Assembly: GCA_029718625.1 (NCBI GenBank)
Contig: JAINUF010000028.1
Location: 387,492-451,491, forward strand
Length of the DNA stretch: 64,000 bases
DNA from: Synaphobranchus kaupii
Lineage: Eukaryota > Chordata > Actinopteri > Anguilliformes > Synaphobranchidae
Reading direction: 5' to 3'
A program made the translations under genes and the position numbers. Within the stretch, counting starts at the first letter, position 1, and each line of letters opens with the position of its first letter. The notes under the pieces were generated by a model. It had not been told where the DNA came from. It searched no databases and saw only the letters and a list, made by a program, of their open reading frames with translations. Of the stretch, positions 11,690 through 21,673 are shown one piece after another.

Positions 11690-12720
11690 GTGTGGGAAAA
11701 ACAATGCGGGGGATAGGGGATGTGATGCTGACACACTGATTATGGAAGTGACCATTGCAACTGCTAAACAGTGTCCAACAGTGTCAGTTGGTGATGACAC
11801 GGACCTTCTCATCTTACTGACACCATGCTCAGAAGTGTGCTGAGAACATAAATTTCATGCCAGAACCAAAGAAAGAATCCAAGGTTGGCTGCAGGCATCT
11901 CAACATACACAAAGCACAAGATGCGTTGGGACAAAGTGCGTGTCAGAACATTTACAATACATTACATTACAGGCATTTAGCAGACGCTCTTATCCAGAGC
12001 GACTTACACAACTTTTAAGCATTTTTTACATATTATCCATTTATACAGCTGGATATATACTGAAGCGATTCAGGTTAAGTACCTTGCTCAAGGGTACAAC
12101 GGCAGTTGTACATTCTATTTGTACATGCAGTGTTGGGTTGTGACACAACGTCAAGGGTTTTTTCAGGATCGGAAAGCCTGTTGCTCTTAAGCACATTAAA
12201 GACGACACTCACTTCATCAAACAAGCCCGTGTTTTTCTCCGTACTACATGCACTCAAGATGAAGTCACGGCTGCTGGGCAGAAGGCACTTGTCTCTCTCT
12301 ATAAAGGACGACACAGTGATGACCTGAACACGCTGTTACTTACAACGTATCAAACGCAGGTGACACAGAGCAAAAAGTCAATCCATCCCAGAACACTACC
12401 GCCAACAGCAGGAGCAGCAAAGTTCCACAGCCTGCGTGTGTACCACCAGGTCCAATCGTGGAAAGGCAATGCACGAAATCCTGAAGAATGGGGTTGGAGA
12501 CGTGTTAGGGACCAAGTTGTCTCCTGTTCAGTGTGATGTCTCTGCTAGAACTTGTCAGATGCTAATTAAAATCTGGCTGTGGCACCATGCAGTGCCCATG
12601 CCGGCGTCAGAGTGTTCCCTGGCATGTTCAGAGTGCCGAGGCGTCTGTAATAACATGTCGCTGTCAGAGGAACCTGCTAAAGACAGTAACGAATAATCAG
12701 TGAGTGTTTCAGGCATTGCA
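11690..12720 (+). pseudogene. Decayed repeat-associated ORF with GCDTTS motif
   Basis: Piecing frames together on the plus strand gives protein-like motifs in order: DADTLI...VGDDTDLLILL at about 11720-11830, [13 protein letters not shown] at about 12125-12165, then K..ALVSLYKG near 12280, and LPPT...FHSLRVYHQVQSW at about 12395-12460, followed by a Cys-rich tail (SECRGVC). I recognise this motif order from large ORFs associated with repeats in fish and invertebrate genomes, but I cannot name the family with certainty. The copy is dead. It has in-frame stops (TGA after TPCSEVC), a frameshift after GCDTTSRVF, and a V-SINE inserted between the first and second motif blocks. It is unlikely to be a host gene. 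Confidence 0.6.
11959..12104 (-). mobile_element. V-SINE-like SINE, 5'-truncated, minus strand
   Basis: On the minus strand this matches the 3' two thirds of the SINE at 50933-51152: the central block with 'CTTGAGCAAGGTACTTAACC' and 'CCAGCTGTATAAATGGATAA', then the tail with GCTCTGGATAAGAGCGTCTG and (TGTAA)n. The tRNA-derived head is missing, as expected for 5' truncation on target-primed insertion. It interrupts the GCDTTS pseudogene. Confidence 0.8.
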
Positions 12721-12843
12721 TACACCTGTAACAAAGAAGTGTTGCTTGGAACAAATCATGCCAGAAAACTGATAGCTTAAGTCAGTACATGTATGAATCT
12801 ACATTGACGGAGAACAAACTGTGACCACCTCTGTCAAAACCAG

Positions 12844-13058
12844 CCACATGTAATGTCACACATGTAATGTCACACATGTAATGTCACACATGTAATGTCA
12901 CGCATGTAATGTCACGCATGTAATGTCACGCATGTAATGTCACACATGTAATGTCACACATGTAATGTCACACATGTAATGTCACGCATGTAATGTCACA
13001 CATGTAATGTCACACATGTAATGTCACACATGTAATGTCACACATGTAATGTCACACA
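12844..13058. repeat. 14-bp minisatellite, about 15 copies
   Basis: The unit is ATGTAATGTCACAC, repeated head to tail. The only frequent variant changes CACAC to CACGC, and the variant units are clustered rather than scattered. The array is otherwise almost pure. Confidence 0.95.
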
Positions 13059-13704
13059 GAGGCATTTGAGTAAATTGCATTGGAAGTCCTGTAAAGTATT
13101 GGAAAATGCACTATAGAGTGAATAATTATTGTTGTCCATAACTTTCTCATTGTCCCAGACAATCTGATGATTTTAGCATCATTCTGAAGCTGTGGAACTG
13201 CAGGTTTAGGAAATGGCATTAACCAGATTTTTATATCTGGTGGCATGAAGCTGGTTTTGACAGAGCCAGTCACATAGATATAAGTGAACTTTGGGGTAGG
13301 GGTACCCATAGTTCGGTATGAGGTAATCAACACAGTGTCTTAAATTTGTGTTTAACCGAAAGAGCATGTCTACAAACATGGGTAAAGACACCACAATCAT
13401 GCCTCTAGGATGTATAACTATAGAGTTATGGTTGTGTCATTTTTTGTCAGAGACCCAGGAGGTGTCAAATATTGACCAGCCCAGAAAATATGGTTCCAAT
13501 AAATATATTTTTCTATACTTTTGATATATGTTTAGGGACCCAAGTCCAATCAGTTTAACAGCAAAATGATAACTATTACAATTTTCCAAGGGTCAAACCC
13601 ATATTTTGACTGGACTAACAGCATGTTGCTCTTGTTGAAGTATCATTAGCCTACATTTCTGACATAATAACAGGGAATGGAAGGAGCAATACAGCAATAT
13701 TTCT
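13059..13704. other. No gene recognised
   Basis: Non-coding stretch. The minus-strand frames at 13052-13400 overlap each other, contain no recognisable domain and are probably chance. Confidence 0.35.
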
Positions 13705-13862
13705 GACATAATGAGTCTTAAGAGGGCGAATAATTCCTCCAAACATGAAAAGCACCTAATTAAGAAAAATTAACAGCTTGTTAAAATTCTGGGATTGCAA
13801 CTGTGGTTGCAACGAAAACCAGCATACACAGGGGACCCCCAGGACCGGTTTGGGAACCCCTG
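13705..13862. mobile_element. Right-end fragment of the 617-1340 hAT MITE family
   Basis: This matches the right end of the MITE at 617-1340: 'cttaag', 'cacctaattaagaaaaatta', 'cagcttgttaaaattctggg', and the terminal block with 'gaaaaccagcatacacaggg'. It ends near TTTGGGAACCCCTG. The left half is missing, so this is a truncated copy. Confidence 0.8.
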
Positions 13863-14341
13863 CTCTAGAATATAGGCTAGAATAGAATAGAATACAATAA
13901 CTTATATTTTCCCGTTTGGGAACTTCAGTTGTAGCCCCAGCAACAACAAAAAGACCAAGACAGTGGGGCAGACCCACAGCACACAAACAAACATATCAAA
14001 TAAAGACATTCATAGAATAATTTCATTAATCAAGTGAATTAAAGAATACAGCCATGCTGCCATGATTAAAAAAAGCCCCCGCTGTCCCAAGATGTCCCGT
14101 GGCATTAAGCAGTCCAACACACAAACTCCTCGCCTCCGCGACTTTCCTCCATACACGCAGTGTTGCGGTCTCTGTACACTTTCGAAACGGATCCACCGAA
14201 CTGTGTCAACCTTCCCAGTTGTCCCCTCACTCCTCCCCCGCATTATCTTATACAGTCTATGGGCGGAGCTAATGGTTCATTGCAGAGGGGGCGGGGACTT
14301 GTAGTGGGCCCCTATACAGTATACTGTACGGAGATGTAAAT

Positions 14342-14662
14342 TTATTTATTTTCATTTATCTCATCCTCCTCACCTGCACCATCACTATCATCATGATCGT
14401 CATCATTATCATCATGGACAGCTACCTGAACGGAGCAAGCATGCTCCCGCTCCTCATTCTCACTTGTGTTGCTCATAGTGGGGTTAGTAGCAGGCGTCAG
14501 ACACTGTCCAGACGTGGAGGGTTGAGTTGAACTTGAGCGAGCGAAGAAGTTTGTCAGAGGAACACATGAGGCCACAGTGTTCTTCCTCTGCTCTTTCTCC
14601 TTACGCTTTAGTGCGCCCGACTTGTGCTTTTTGACCATTTTAGCACATAAAACAAAGAACAC
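14342..14662 (-). pseudogene. hAT / ZMYM1-like N-terminal fragment
   Basis: A 106-codon minus-strand frame holds a basic stretch with KKHKSGALKRKEKEQRK, then a PLTNFFAR-like segment, a Ser/Thr-rich stretch and an acidic Asp/Glu-rich C-terminus. A basic KxKSGAxKRKxK start followed by a short hydrophobic '(P)xLTxFF' motif is typical of N-termini of hAT-type transposases and of the ZMYM1-like proteins annotated in fish genomes. Neither a BED or TTF zinc finger nor the catalytic RNase-H-like domain is present nearby, so this is a fragment. Its 5' end lies only 10 bp from the large inverted repeat at 14672-14854. The assignment rests on motif resemblance only. Confidence 0.4.
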
Positions 14663-14671
14663 CGAATATAA

Positions 14672-14854
14672 CCTACGGATAGCTAGCTACAGAGAATGCA
14701 TGCATGCATCTGCTCTTCAAGGTCACGTTATATCAAATCAAATGACGCACATACAGTACGTAGGCTACACAGTACGTGCGTCATTTGATTTGATATAACG
14801 TGACCTTGAAGAGCAGATGCATGCATGCATTCTCTGTAGCTAGCTATCCGTAGG
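14672..14854. repeat. Perfect 79-bp inverted repeat with 25-bp spacer
   Basis: The arm at 14672-14750 is the exact reverse complement of 14776-14854, base for base over 79 positions. The spacer itself contains two copies of ACAGTACGT or close to it. The arms contain nested short palindromes (TAGCTAGCTA, TGCATGCATGCA). The structure could extrude as a cruciform or, if transcribed, fold into a long hairpin. Confidence 0.95.
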
Positions 14855-16429
14855 CAACTAGGCATAGGCTATATTCTGTATTAGTCACATCATATATTCT
14901 GTATAAATCACATCACTTCTTGATTTTAAACTGAATTCAAACGCTCTGATCTTGACTCATTTTTTTTAAACAGCGAGGAAAACAGAAATACAGCAGGCAG
15001 GGAGGCTGCTGGTGCTAGCATGGAGGTAGTAATATAACGGGGTTCAAGGATTCATTTCAATGGCTTTTATTGTTACATCCCAGTCGGTCCGAAATTAACT
15101 TTTTAGCTCACCAGCCAAATGTCTGGTAGATGAAAATGTCTACCCGCCAAACTTTTTTTACCAGCCAAAAAAAAAAAATTATTACATTGCGGGCAGAACG
15201 TTCGACCTCCCTAACTTTATTTTCCTCAGTGACTAATGTTACTGTAGCCTACGGCAGACGGCTACTTCTCCTGGTAGGTATGCTGCAAATAGTAGGCTAA
15301 CCTTGTCTACGATAAACTTTTGTCATTGTTTTTAAGATAATGCAAACGCAATACGTGGCGAGGTAACTCTATAGCTCGCCATAGTTACATTATCACAGAG
15401 TTAGCAAAGCACATGGTGTTTATGTGCAATGCGTAGCCTAATCTTTTTTTTTACTGCGAGCCATAAATCCGTCTGGTAGAAGTTAACGTTGCCGTAGCAA
15501 CAGCATACATCTGATTTTATCTTATTATCATAGCCTACCGTGAACAAGCTGTTGTTTTGTGGACGCAGTTCGTAGCATAATAAATCGAGTGCCTTACCCG
15601 CTCATCTACAACATGTTTGTCATCACATATTCATTTTGGTTGAGCTATGATGTGTCTACTACGAAAACAAATACTGTTTCGTAAGATGAGAAAGAAGGGG
15701 ATGTTGCAGCTACACTACAGGCCCAGTGTCTCGGAGCAAGCAGCCAAACTACGGGTTAAGTATCTCTCAAATCAATTGCTCCATACCTGTATAACCGTAT
15801 CAATTTAGATATTAGCTATTCCAACCCCTCCCGTACGCAATCGCTCCCTGTCATGAACGTTACCATTGCTTAACAATGCTGTATTAGCTAGCTAGCAAGC
15901 TAACGATATCTCACGTCACGGCAAGTCGTTTTAACATTTAGCTAGCAAGCTATCGATAGCTTATGGCAAGCCATTTTAATTTAACAGTTATTCGACTTCC
16001 TTAAAGTCATCCTTGCTGGCTGGCCATATAAGTTCGCTAGCTACCGTGATTGCCTAGCTAACGTTAACCAGCTGCTCTAGCTAGAAATCTAACCGGACAT
16101 TTGTACACCTGGATAAAATTTTTGAAGTCCCAAGAATTACGAAAATGTGCGGGGAATAGAGCCAAAGTGTTAACGATATGTTTGTACTGTTCGTTTTAGC
16201 TGAACCATCAATTCTGATATTTTGTTGCAAAAAAGTCACCCGCCAAAGTGTCGGGTGGCTTCCGAAACTGACACGCCAAATGAAAAATCTACCCGCAAAA
16301 AAATATTCAAAATATGTAATTAAACAACAAGGTGGGCTTCTTTAATACATCCATGGCCCAAGGTGGGCCCCTTGTAATTAGAGAACCGCGTGGGCCCGGG
16401 GCCACCGCCCCTTGTCTATCTCTGCTACT
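14855..16429. other. Unassigned; possible old MITE with 'cacccgccaaa' motifs
   Basis: No gene is visible. Near 15108-15165 and again near 16230-16300 similar phrases occur (ccagccaaatgtctgg, ctacccgccaaa, cacccgccaaagtg), which hints at a degenerate element about 1.2 kb long. I could not define ends or a target duplication. Confidence 0.3.
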
Positions 16430-17910
16430 GTATCCAAACTTTCCTAAATTATTTAATGCAACTTGGCCCTGTGTTTCTTCATCTTGGCATATGAAGAGAT
16501 TGTGCCTCATGGAACAACATATGATTTCAATTAATGTTTTTAACAGTTGATGAATAATTACATTCCAGAAAGGATATGGTTATACTTTGTTGGCAAGTTT
16601 ACTTTAGAAAATGTACAGGTTTTAAAATGTTAACTGCTGCTACAGATTTCTTTACTATTCACAAACAGACATTTATATCAAGAAACATCATGTACAATAG
16701 AGAAAGGGGGGATGAATAAATAAATGCTGATAAAAATAAGTAATATTTTTAAAATAGCGTACATATAGCATTTTTACAAACGTATCCAGACATGTTTATG
16801 GGTCAGATGATGGAAAATACGTAATAGTACTAATTTTCTTAACATAATAATAGTTATATTTGCGAACAGAATTTTGTGAACAAAAGGATATCTATGCTCT
16901 GTAGGACCACACAGGTTTTGATAGAAATCCAAATATTCCAAATAAATAATAATAATAATAATACATTTTATTCATTCTGTGCTTTTCATAGACCCAAAGC
17001 AGTGGATGCAGACAATTATTCTAACTATGCCCTATAGTGTAGTAATTTTTCTGTTTAATTTCTAAGTGCAACACATCTGAATCAGAGTATTTCCACTATA
17101 AATTATTCTCATTTTGCAGTTTGATGTGGAACATACAGTTTCATTGACCACATTCTCTTGAGATGGTAAGATGAAGAAACACAGGGCCAAGTTGCATTAA
17201 ATAATTTAGGAAAGTTTGGATAGCATTGCTTTGGAATAGAGCTAGTTTATTTAGTGTGAGCTACGATAGGCAATATTGTTAGTTGTAACTTGGCCACATT
17301 TTGATATCAATACTTTTAAAGGCAGGCCTAGTTTTTGCAAGTCGGAATTAAGGACTTCTAGACAGAGCTCTGTAGGCTATGCGTGAGTAACTTGGCTTTT
17401 TTTTTACGTCGGAGACGTTTTTGTTCAGATATCACTTATTTTTGGTAGCTAACTAATGATGAACAATGCATGAAGATAATGACATCGAGAGAGACATGCA
17501 TACAGAATAGTAGCCTACATGCATTCCAAATAAATGCATGCAAACATTCGCATAACCATAACTCCCTCTACTGACGAGAATGATAACATTTCTCCCACAA
17601 TTACATTAAAAGAGTTTGTAGATGAGCTGTATTTAATGTCTAATGGAATACAATGAACAGCACCACCTGAACTATGGATCATGAAGAAGCATGTAGCCTA
17701 AATTAATTAACCAAGTCTATAAGGAGACATGCATGCACAATAGGCTAGACGCAAACACATTGTAGCTGAAATAAATACATACAGCCTAAAATATGGAAAT
17801 ACAGTTGTAAAATAGGCATATCAGTATTCTATAGAAACAGCAGAATAAGCTGTTTGGCATTGGCAGAGAAGATTTGGCAAATTTTTCATGAGCGCAACCC
17901 ACATACTCAG

Positions 17911-18005
17911 CTGTGCTGCTCATCCCACAAATGCATGTTCCTTACAAATGGGGCACCATTTAAAAGGGAAATAAACAGGCTTTCCAACGGTATAAAATTG
18001 CCAAG
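17911..18005. mobile_element. Decayed Tc1 terminal-repeat fragment
   Basis: The segment 'tgtgctgctcatcccac', then 'aggctttccaacggtataaaat', resembles in order the right terminal repeat of the Tc1 element at 52433-53816 ('tgtgttgctcattccac', 'aggctttccagcgatataaaat'). It is embedded in repeat R copy 2 and encodes nothing. Confidence 0.5.
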
Positions 18006-18635
18006 AAGCATTGTTACAACAGAGAAATAATCTACAAAACACAAATTTCCGAACTTTTTGTTCGATGTTTAGTAGGCTATCGTCAATTCTTAATGTATTA
18101 TCGTAAATTCTTAATTTTCCTAGTAGTTCATCTTATGGTGACATTGTGTTCTATGTGAAAAGGATAAACTGAACAGAGCTGAAGTGAAGAAATTAATGAA
18201 GACATAATAAAGAAATGTTGGCCGAGGCGAGCGTTGAAGGTTCGGTTTCCAAAGAGTCAGACATGACCGCAGCGGAAGAGGATAGCAGGCTCCACACAGA
18301 CTAATTTTTTTGTCGGCATTTGTGTGAGATTAAAACATGTAGCCAATGGCATTTTTACATTAATGCAAGAACGCGATGTTAACCAGATGATATTCTGCGT
18401 TAAACTTCTTTCTTTGCTTGACAAATGGCCATGGGATGCCTGTTCCCATAACGTTAGCTAGCCTATTGCATTACTGTCGTGGTGTCCAGTGACTGAATTG
18501 TTTAACACGCTACAAGTGAACAGTTAATATTGTAAACGTGTCTTTGCCTTTGCAATAAAAAAACATTCTTGCATGAGAAAACCAGAACGTGTGCACAGTT
18601 TGAGTCCAAAATGAAATTACACTTTAATATCAACC

Positions 18636-18708
18636 AGGCGAGGTAGGCTACGAACCCACGTCCCTCGCAATACTAAGGCTTGACGCTAACCAGAAGGCCA
18701 AAGGGGTA
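18636..18708 (-). pseudogene. tRNA-like sequence
   Basis: The minus strand has an A-box-like TTGGCCTTCTGGTTAGCG and a B-box-like GGGTTCGTAGCC at about tRNA spacing. The flanking bases do not form a clear acceptor stem. It lies in the extra segment of repeat R copy 2. Confidence 0.4.
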
Positions 18709-19450
18709 TAATAATCACGTCATATAGGCCATTTGTCAGTGTCGGTCTGACTTTCACCATTTCACTGTAGTACAAGTGAAATAGGCTACAAGTGAAACAT
18801 TGAACAGTTAATATTGGAAACGTCTTTTGCCTTTTTTTCCGGTAGTTAAATTAAAAGTGTTTGCAGCTACATTATCTGCAGAGTAGCGTAGACTAGAGCC
18901 ACATTCGGAGGCTATTGGTTTTTAAAAAAAAAATTTTTTTAAAGTGACTAACCATGAATCAGATATGTTTGCAGAAGTGGCGGTTTATAAATCCGATCTC
19001 TTAAAGGATTACAGCTTATAGGAGGCTATTATCAATTCTTAATGTAGGCTATTGTCGTAAACTCTTAATTTTCCTAGTAGTTAATTTTATGGTGACATTG
19101 TGTTATATGTAAAAAGGATAAAGTGAACAGAGCTGAAGTGAAGAAATTAATGAATAAAGAAATGTTGGCCGAGGCAAGGGTACGTTGAGGTTCGGTTTCC
19201 AGTCAGTCAGTCACGACCACAAGAGCAGAGCGTAACACCCTCCCCAAACCAGACAAGGGCGAGCGTCCGTTTGGGGAGGGTGTGTGATATAGTACAAGTG
19301 AAATACAAATGAAACATTGAACAGTTAATATTGGAAACCTCTTTTGCCTTTGCAATAAAAATACGTTAATGTGTTAATGTGAAAATAATAACAGTGTAAT
19401 AAATGAAAAGCACTTAACAGTTGCACATTGTTTTTGTGGAAAATAAGCTT

Positions 19451-19522
19451 GTGCCCTGCTGGGCTCGAACCTACAATCGTCTGTATAAGAGACAGCTGCT
19501 CTAACCATTAGGCCACAGTAAC
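19451..19522 (-). pseudogene. tRNA-like sequence, paralogue of 3046-3119
   Basis: The minus strand has TGGCCTAATGGTTAGAG and GGTTCGAGCCC as in the copy at 3046-3119, with substitutions in the anticodon-arm region. The acceptor stem again does not pair. Confidence 0.55.
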
Positions 19523-20849
19523 TTCTTGGGGAACATGAAGCCATTAGTTATATTAACATTAAAAAAACTTTAGTATGAAGCGTCTTTATTGGGCGATAAG
19601 CTTGATGAGCAGGTATATGGACCATACACTTAAATAATAATTCTCCCCATTGGATAACATCGCGACGGAGGCAGGCAGTTTGGCAGGAAAGAGGAGGAGG
19701 AGAAGGGGAAGAGGAGGAAGAGGAAGAAGAAGAAGAAGAAGGGCAAAATAACCCAAGTTTGGGGCTTTATTGTGTGGATGTGTGAAGTTGTATCTGAATG
19801 CTGTGTGGTTACATGAGGTCTGAACATACTGAAGTTAATGTTTGCCTCGGTGCTTTATAGGTATGAGGCATGCCCCGCCAAGCCATAACTTGGCGGATGG
19901 CATACCTGCCATCCCAATAGGTATGAGGCATGCCCCGCCAAGCCGTAAAATGTCTCCGATGTATAAAAAAAATAAAAAAAGCCAAGTTATTCACGCATAG
20001 CCTACAGAGCGCTGTCTATAAATCCTTAATTCCAACTTGCAAAAACTAGGCCTGCTTTTAAAAGTATTGATATCAAAATTTGGCCAAGTTACAACTAACA
20101 ATATTGCCTATTGTAGCTCGGACTAAAGAAACTAGCTCTATTCCAAAGCAATGCTATCCAAATTTTCCTAAATTATTTAATGCAACTTGGCCATGTGTTT
20201 CTTCATCTTACCATCTCAAGAGAATGTGGTCAATGAAACTGTATGTTCCACATCAAACTGCTAAATGAGAATAATTTATAGTGGAAATACTCTGATTCAG
20301 ATGTGTTGCACTTAAAAATTAAACAGAAAAATTACTACACTATAGGGCATATTTGAACAATTGTCTGCATTTGGGTCTATGAAAAGCACAGAATGAATAA
20401 AATGTATTATTATTATTAATAATTATTATGTATTTATTGATTTATTTATCTGGAATATTTGGATATCTATCAAAACCCGTGTGGTCCTACAGAGCATAGA
20501 TATTCTTGTGTTCACAAAATTCTGTTCGCAAATATCATAACTATTGGATACGTTCGTAAAAATGCTATATGTACGCTATTTTCTAGGTAGAAATATTACT
20601 AATTTTTATCTGCATTTATTTATTCATCCCCCCTTTCTCTATTGTACATGATGTTTCTTGATATAAATGTCTGCTTGTGAATAGTAAAGAAATCTGTAGC
20701 ATTTTCTAAAGTAAACTTGCTAACAAAGTATAACCATATCCTTTCTGGAATGTAATTATTCATCAACTGTTAAAAACATTCATTGAAATAATATGATGTT
20801 CCACGAGGCACAATCTCTTCACATGCTAAGATGAAGAAACACAGGGCCA

Positions 20850-21539
20850 TTATTTGTTTCTCATGATTCAATGTGTTTTATTTCCAATGTGTTATATTTG
20901 TAATGTTATTTGGTCTTATTCTGGTCTATTAGGGTGCTCTTGAGGCACATTGATTGAACCTTCTCCTCTCAGAGAAAAAACCCTGAATTAATAACAAAAA
21001 ACGATGTTTTAAGTGTGAAGTTTGGCTTGGTCAAAAGCCGCAAAAGACTATACCATAATAACCATATAATCTATACCATCATAGATTCTACTCTTAATTT
21101 GTTGATTAGAAATGGAATCATCCATACAAGGAGCAGCCTATACTGGACATGTGGCCTAGGCTTATACCACCACCCATGAAAATCACTCATGTGCACATGT
21201 TTTTTTTCACATGGAAAATGATAAATTACACTGAAGAAATTATGTTCTGCTACATTTTATTTCATCCAGTTCCACTCAGCTTTCAGTTCATATAGCCTAT
21301 TTCAGTTCAACATGCTCATACTAGTACATGCCATTGCTAACGATATCTATTGTCTGTTGTCTAATGTCTAATTTCTATTCCCAAAACATAGTGTTCTCTA
21401 TGCTTTGCTTTTTCAAGCCAACTTGAAGTTTGTCTTCAAACTTTCTTTTCTAGTTTAGTAATTGTTCTAAATTAAATTATTTTGATTCAGCCATCTGAAT
21501 TTCACTTCTGTGTCCAAGTTCCAAGGCTTCATTTTCTCT
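20850..21539. other. 3' flank of LYG-A
   Basis: AT-rich sequence downstream (minus strand) of the lysozyme stop codon. It presumably holds the 3' UTR. I could not pick a poly(A) signal with confidence. Confidence 0.4.
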
Positions 21540-21673
21540 TTAAAAACCATTCTGCTTGAACCACTGGGCTCTGGCCACGACATCATTGGCATAGTCATCT
21601 CCAGTGGTCCCAATGTCCATTTTCTCATAAGTTCTGACGTTTTTGTTTCCTGCGTTGTAGGCGGATATCCCAC
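21540..21673 (-). CDS. lyg: LYG-A exon 5 and stop codon
   Basis: 134 bp with acceptor TTTCAG|GTGGGA. It encodes [13 protein letters not shown], then [19 protein letters not shown] and WFKQNGF, followed by TAA at 21542-21540. Intron 4 is only 123 bp. Confidence 0.92.

Larger units (their letters stand above)
16790..19920 (+). repeat. Interspersed repeat unit 'R', copy 2
   Basis: Colinear homologue of 399-3545. It lacks the hAT MITE. It carries extra sequence near 17850-18780, where several blocks ('gaacagagctgaagtgaag', 'ttaattttcctag') occur twice, so part of the unit is internally duplicated. A partly repeated 'ggtatgaggcatgccccgcc' motif lies at its 3' end (19860 and 19920). Confidence 0.6.
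16468..20849. mobile_element. Large fold-back element with about 0.9-kb inverted arms
   Basis: The left arm (16468-17425) is the approximate reverse complement of the right arm (19958-20849). Matching blocks run from 'ccctgtgtttcttcatctt' at the outer end to 'acgtcggagac' / 'atgtctccgat' at the inner end. The left arm also has its own smaller inverted repeat (about 16430-16487 against 17160-17221). The loop of about 2.5 kb holds most of repeat R copy 2 and no ORF I can support. The structure suggests a non-autonomous fold-back DNA transposon, possibly built by nested insertion. No target duplication was found. Confidence 0.65.

Noticed and set aside
12844..13058. CRISPR-like array
   Set aside because: The repeat is a direct 14-bp head-to-tail minisatellite with no unique spacers, in an animal genome.
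19676..19745. Coding repeat (poly-Glu/Lys or Phe) in the GAAGAG-rich tract
   Set aside because: A simple purine-rich tract. The frames over it are low-complexity only.
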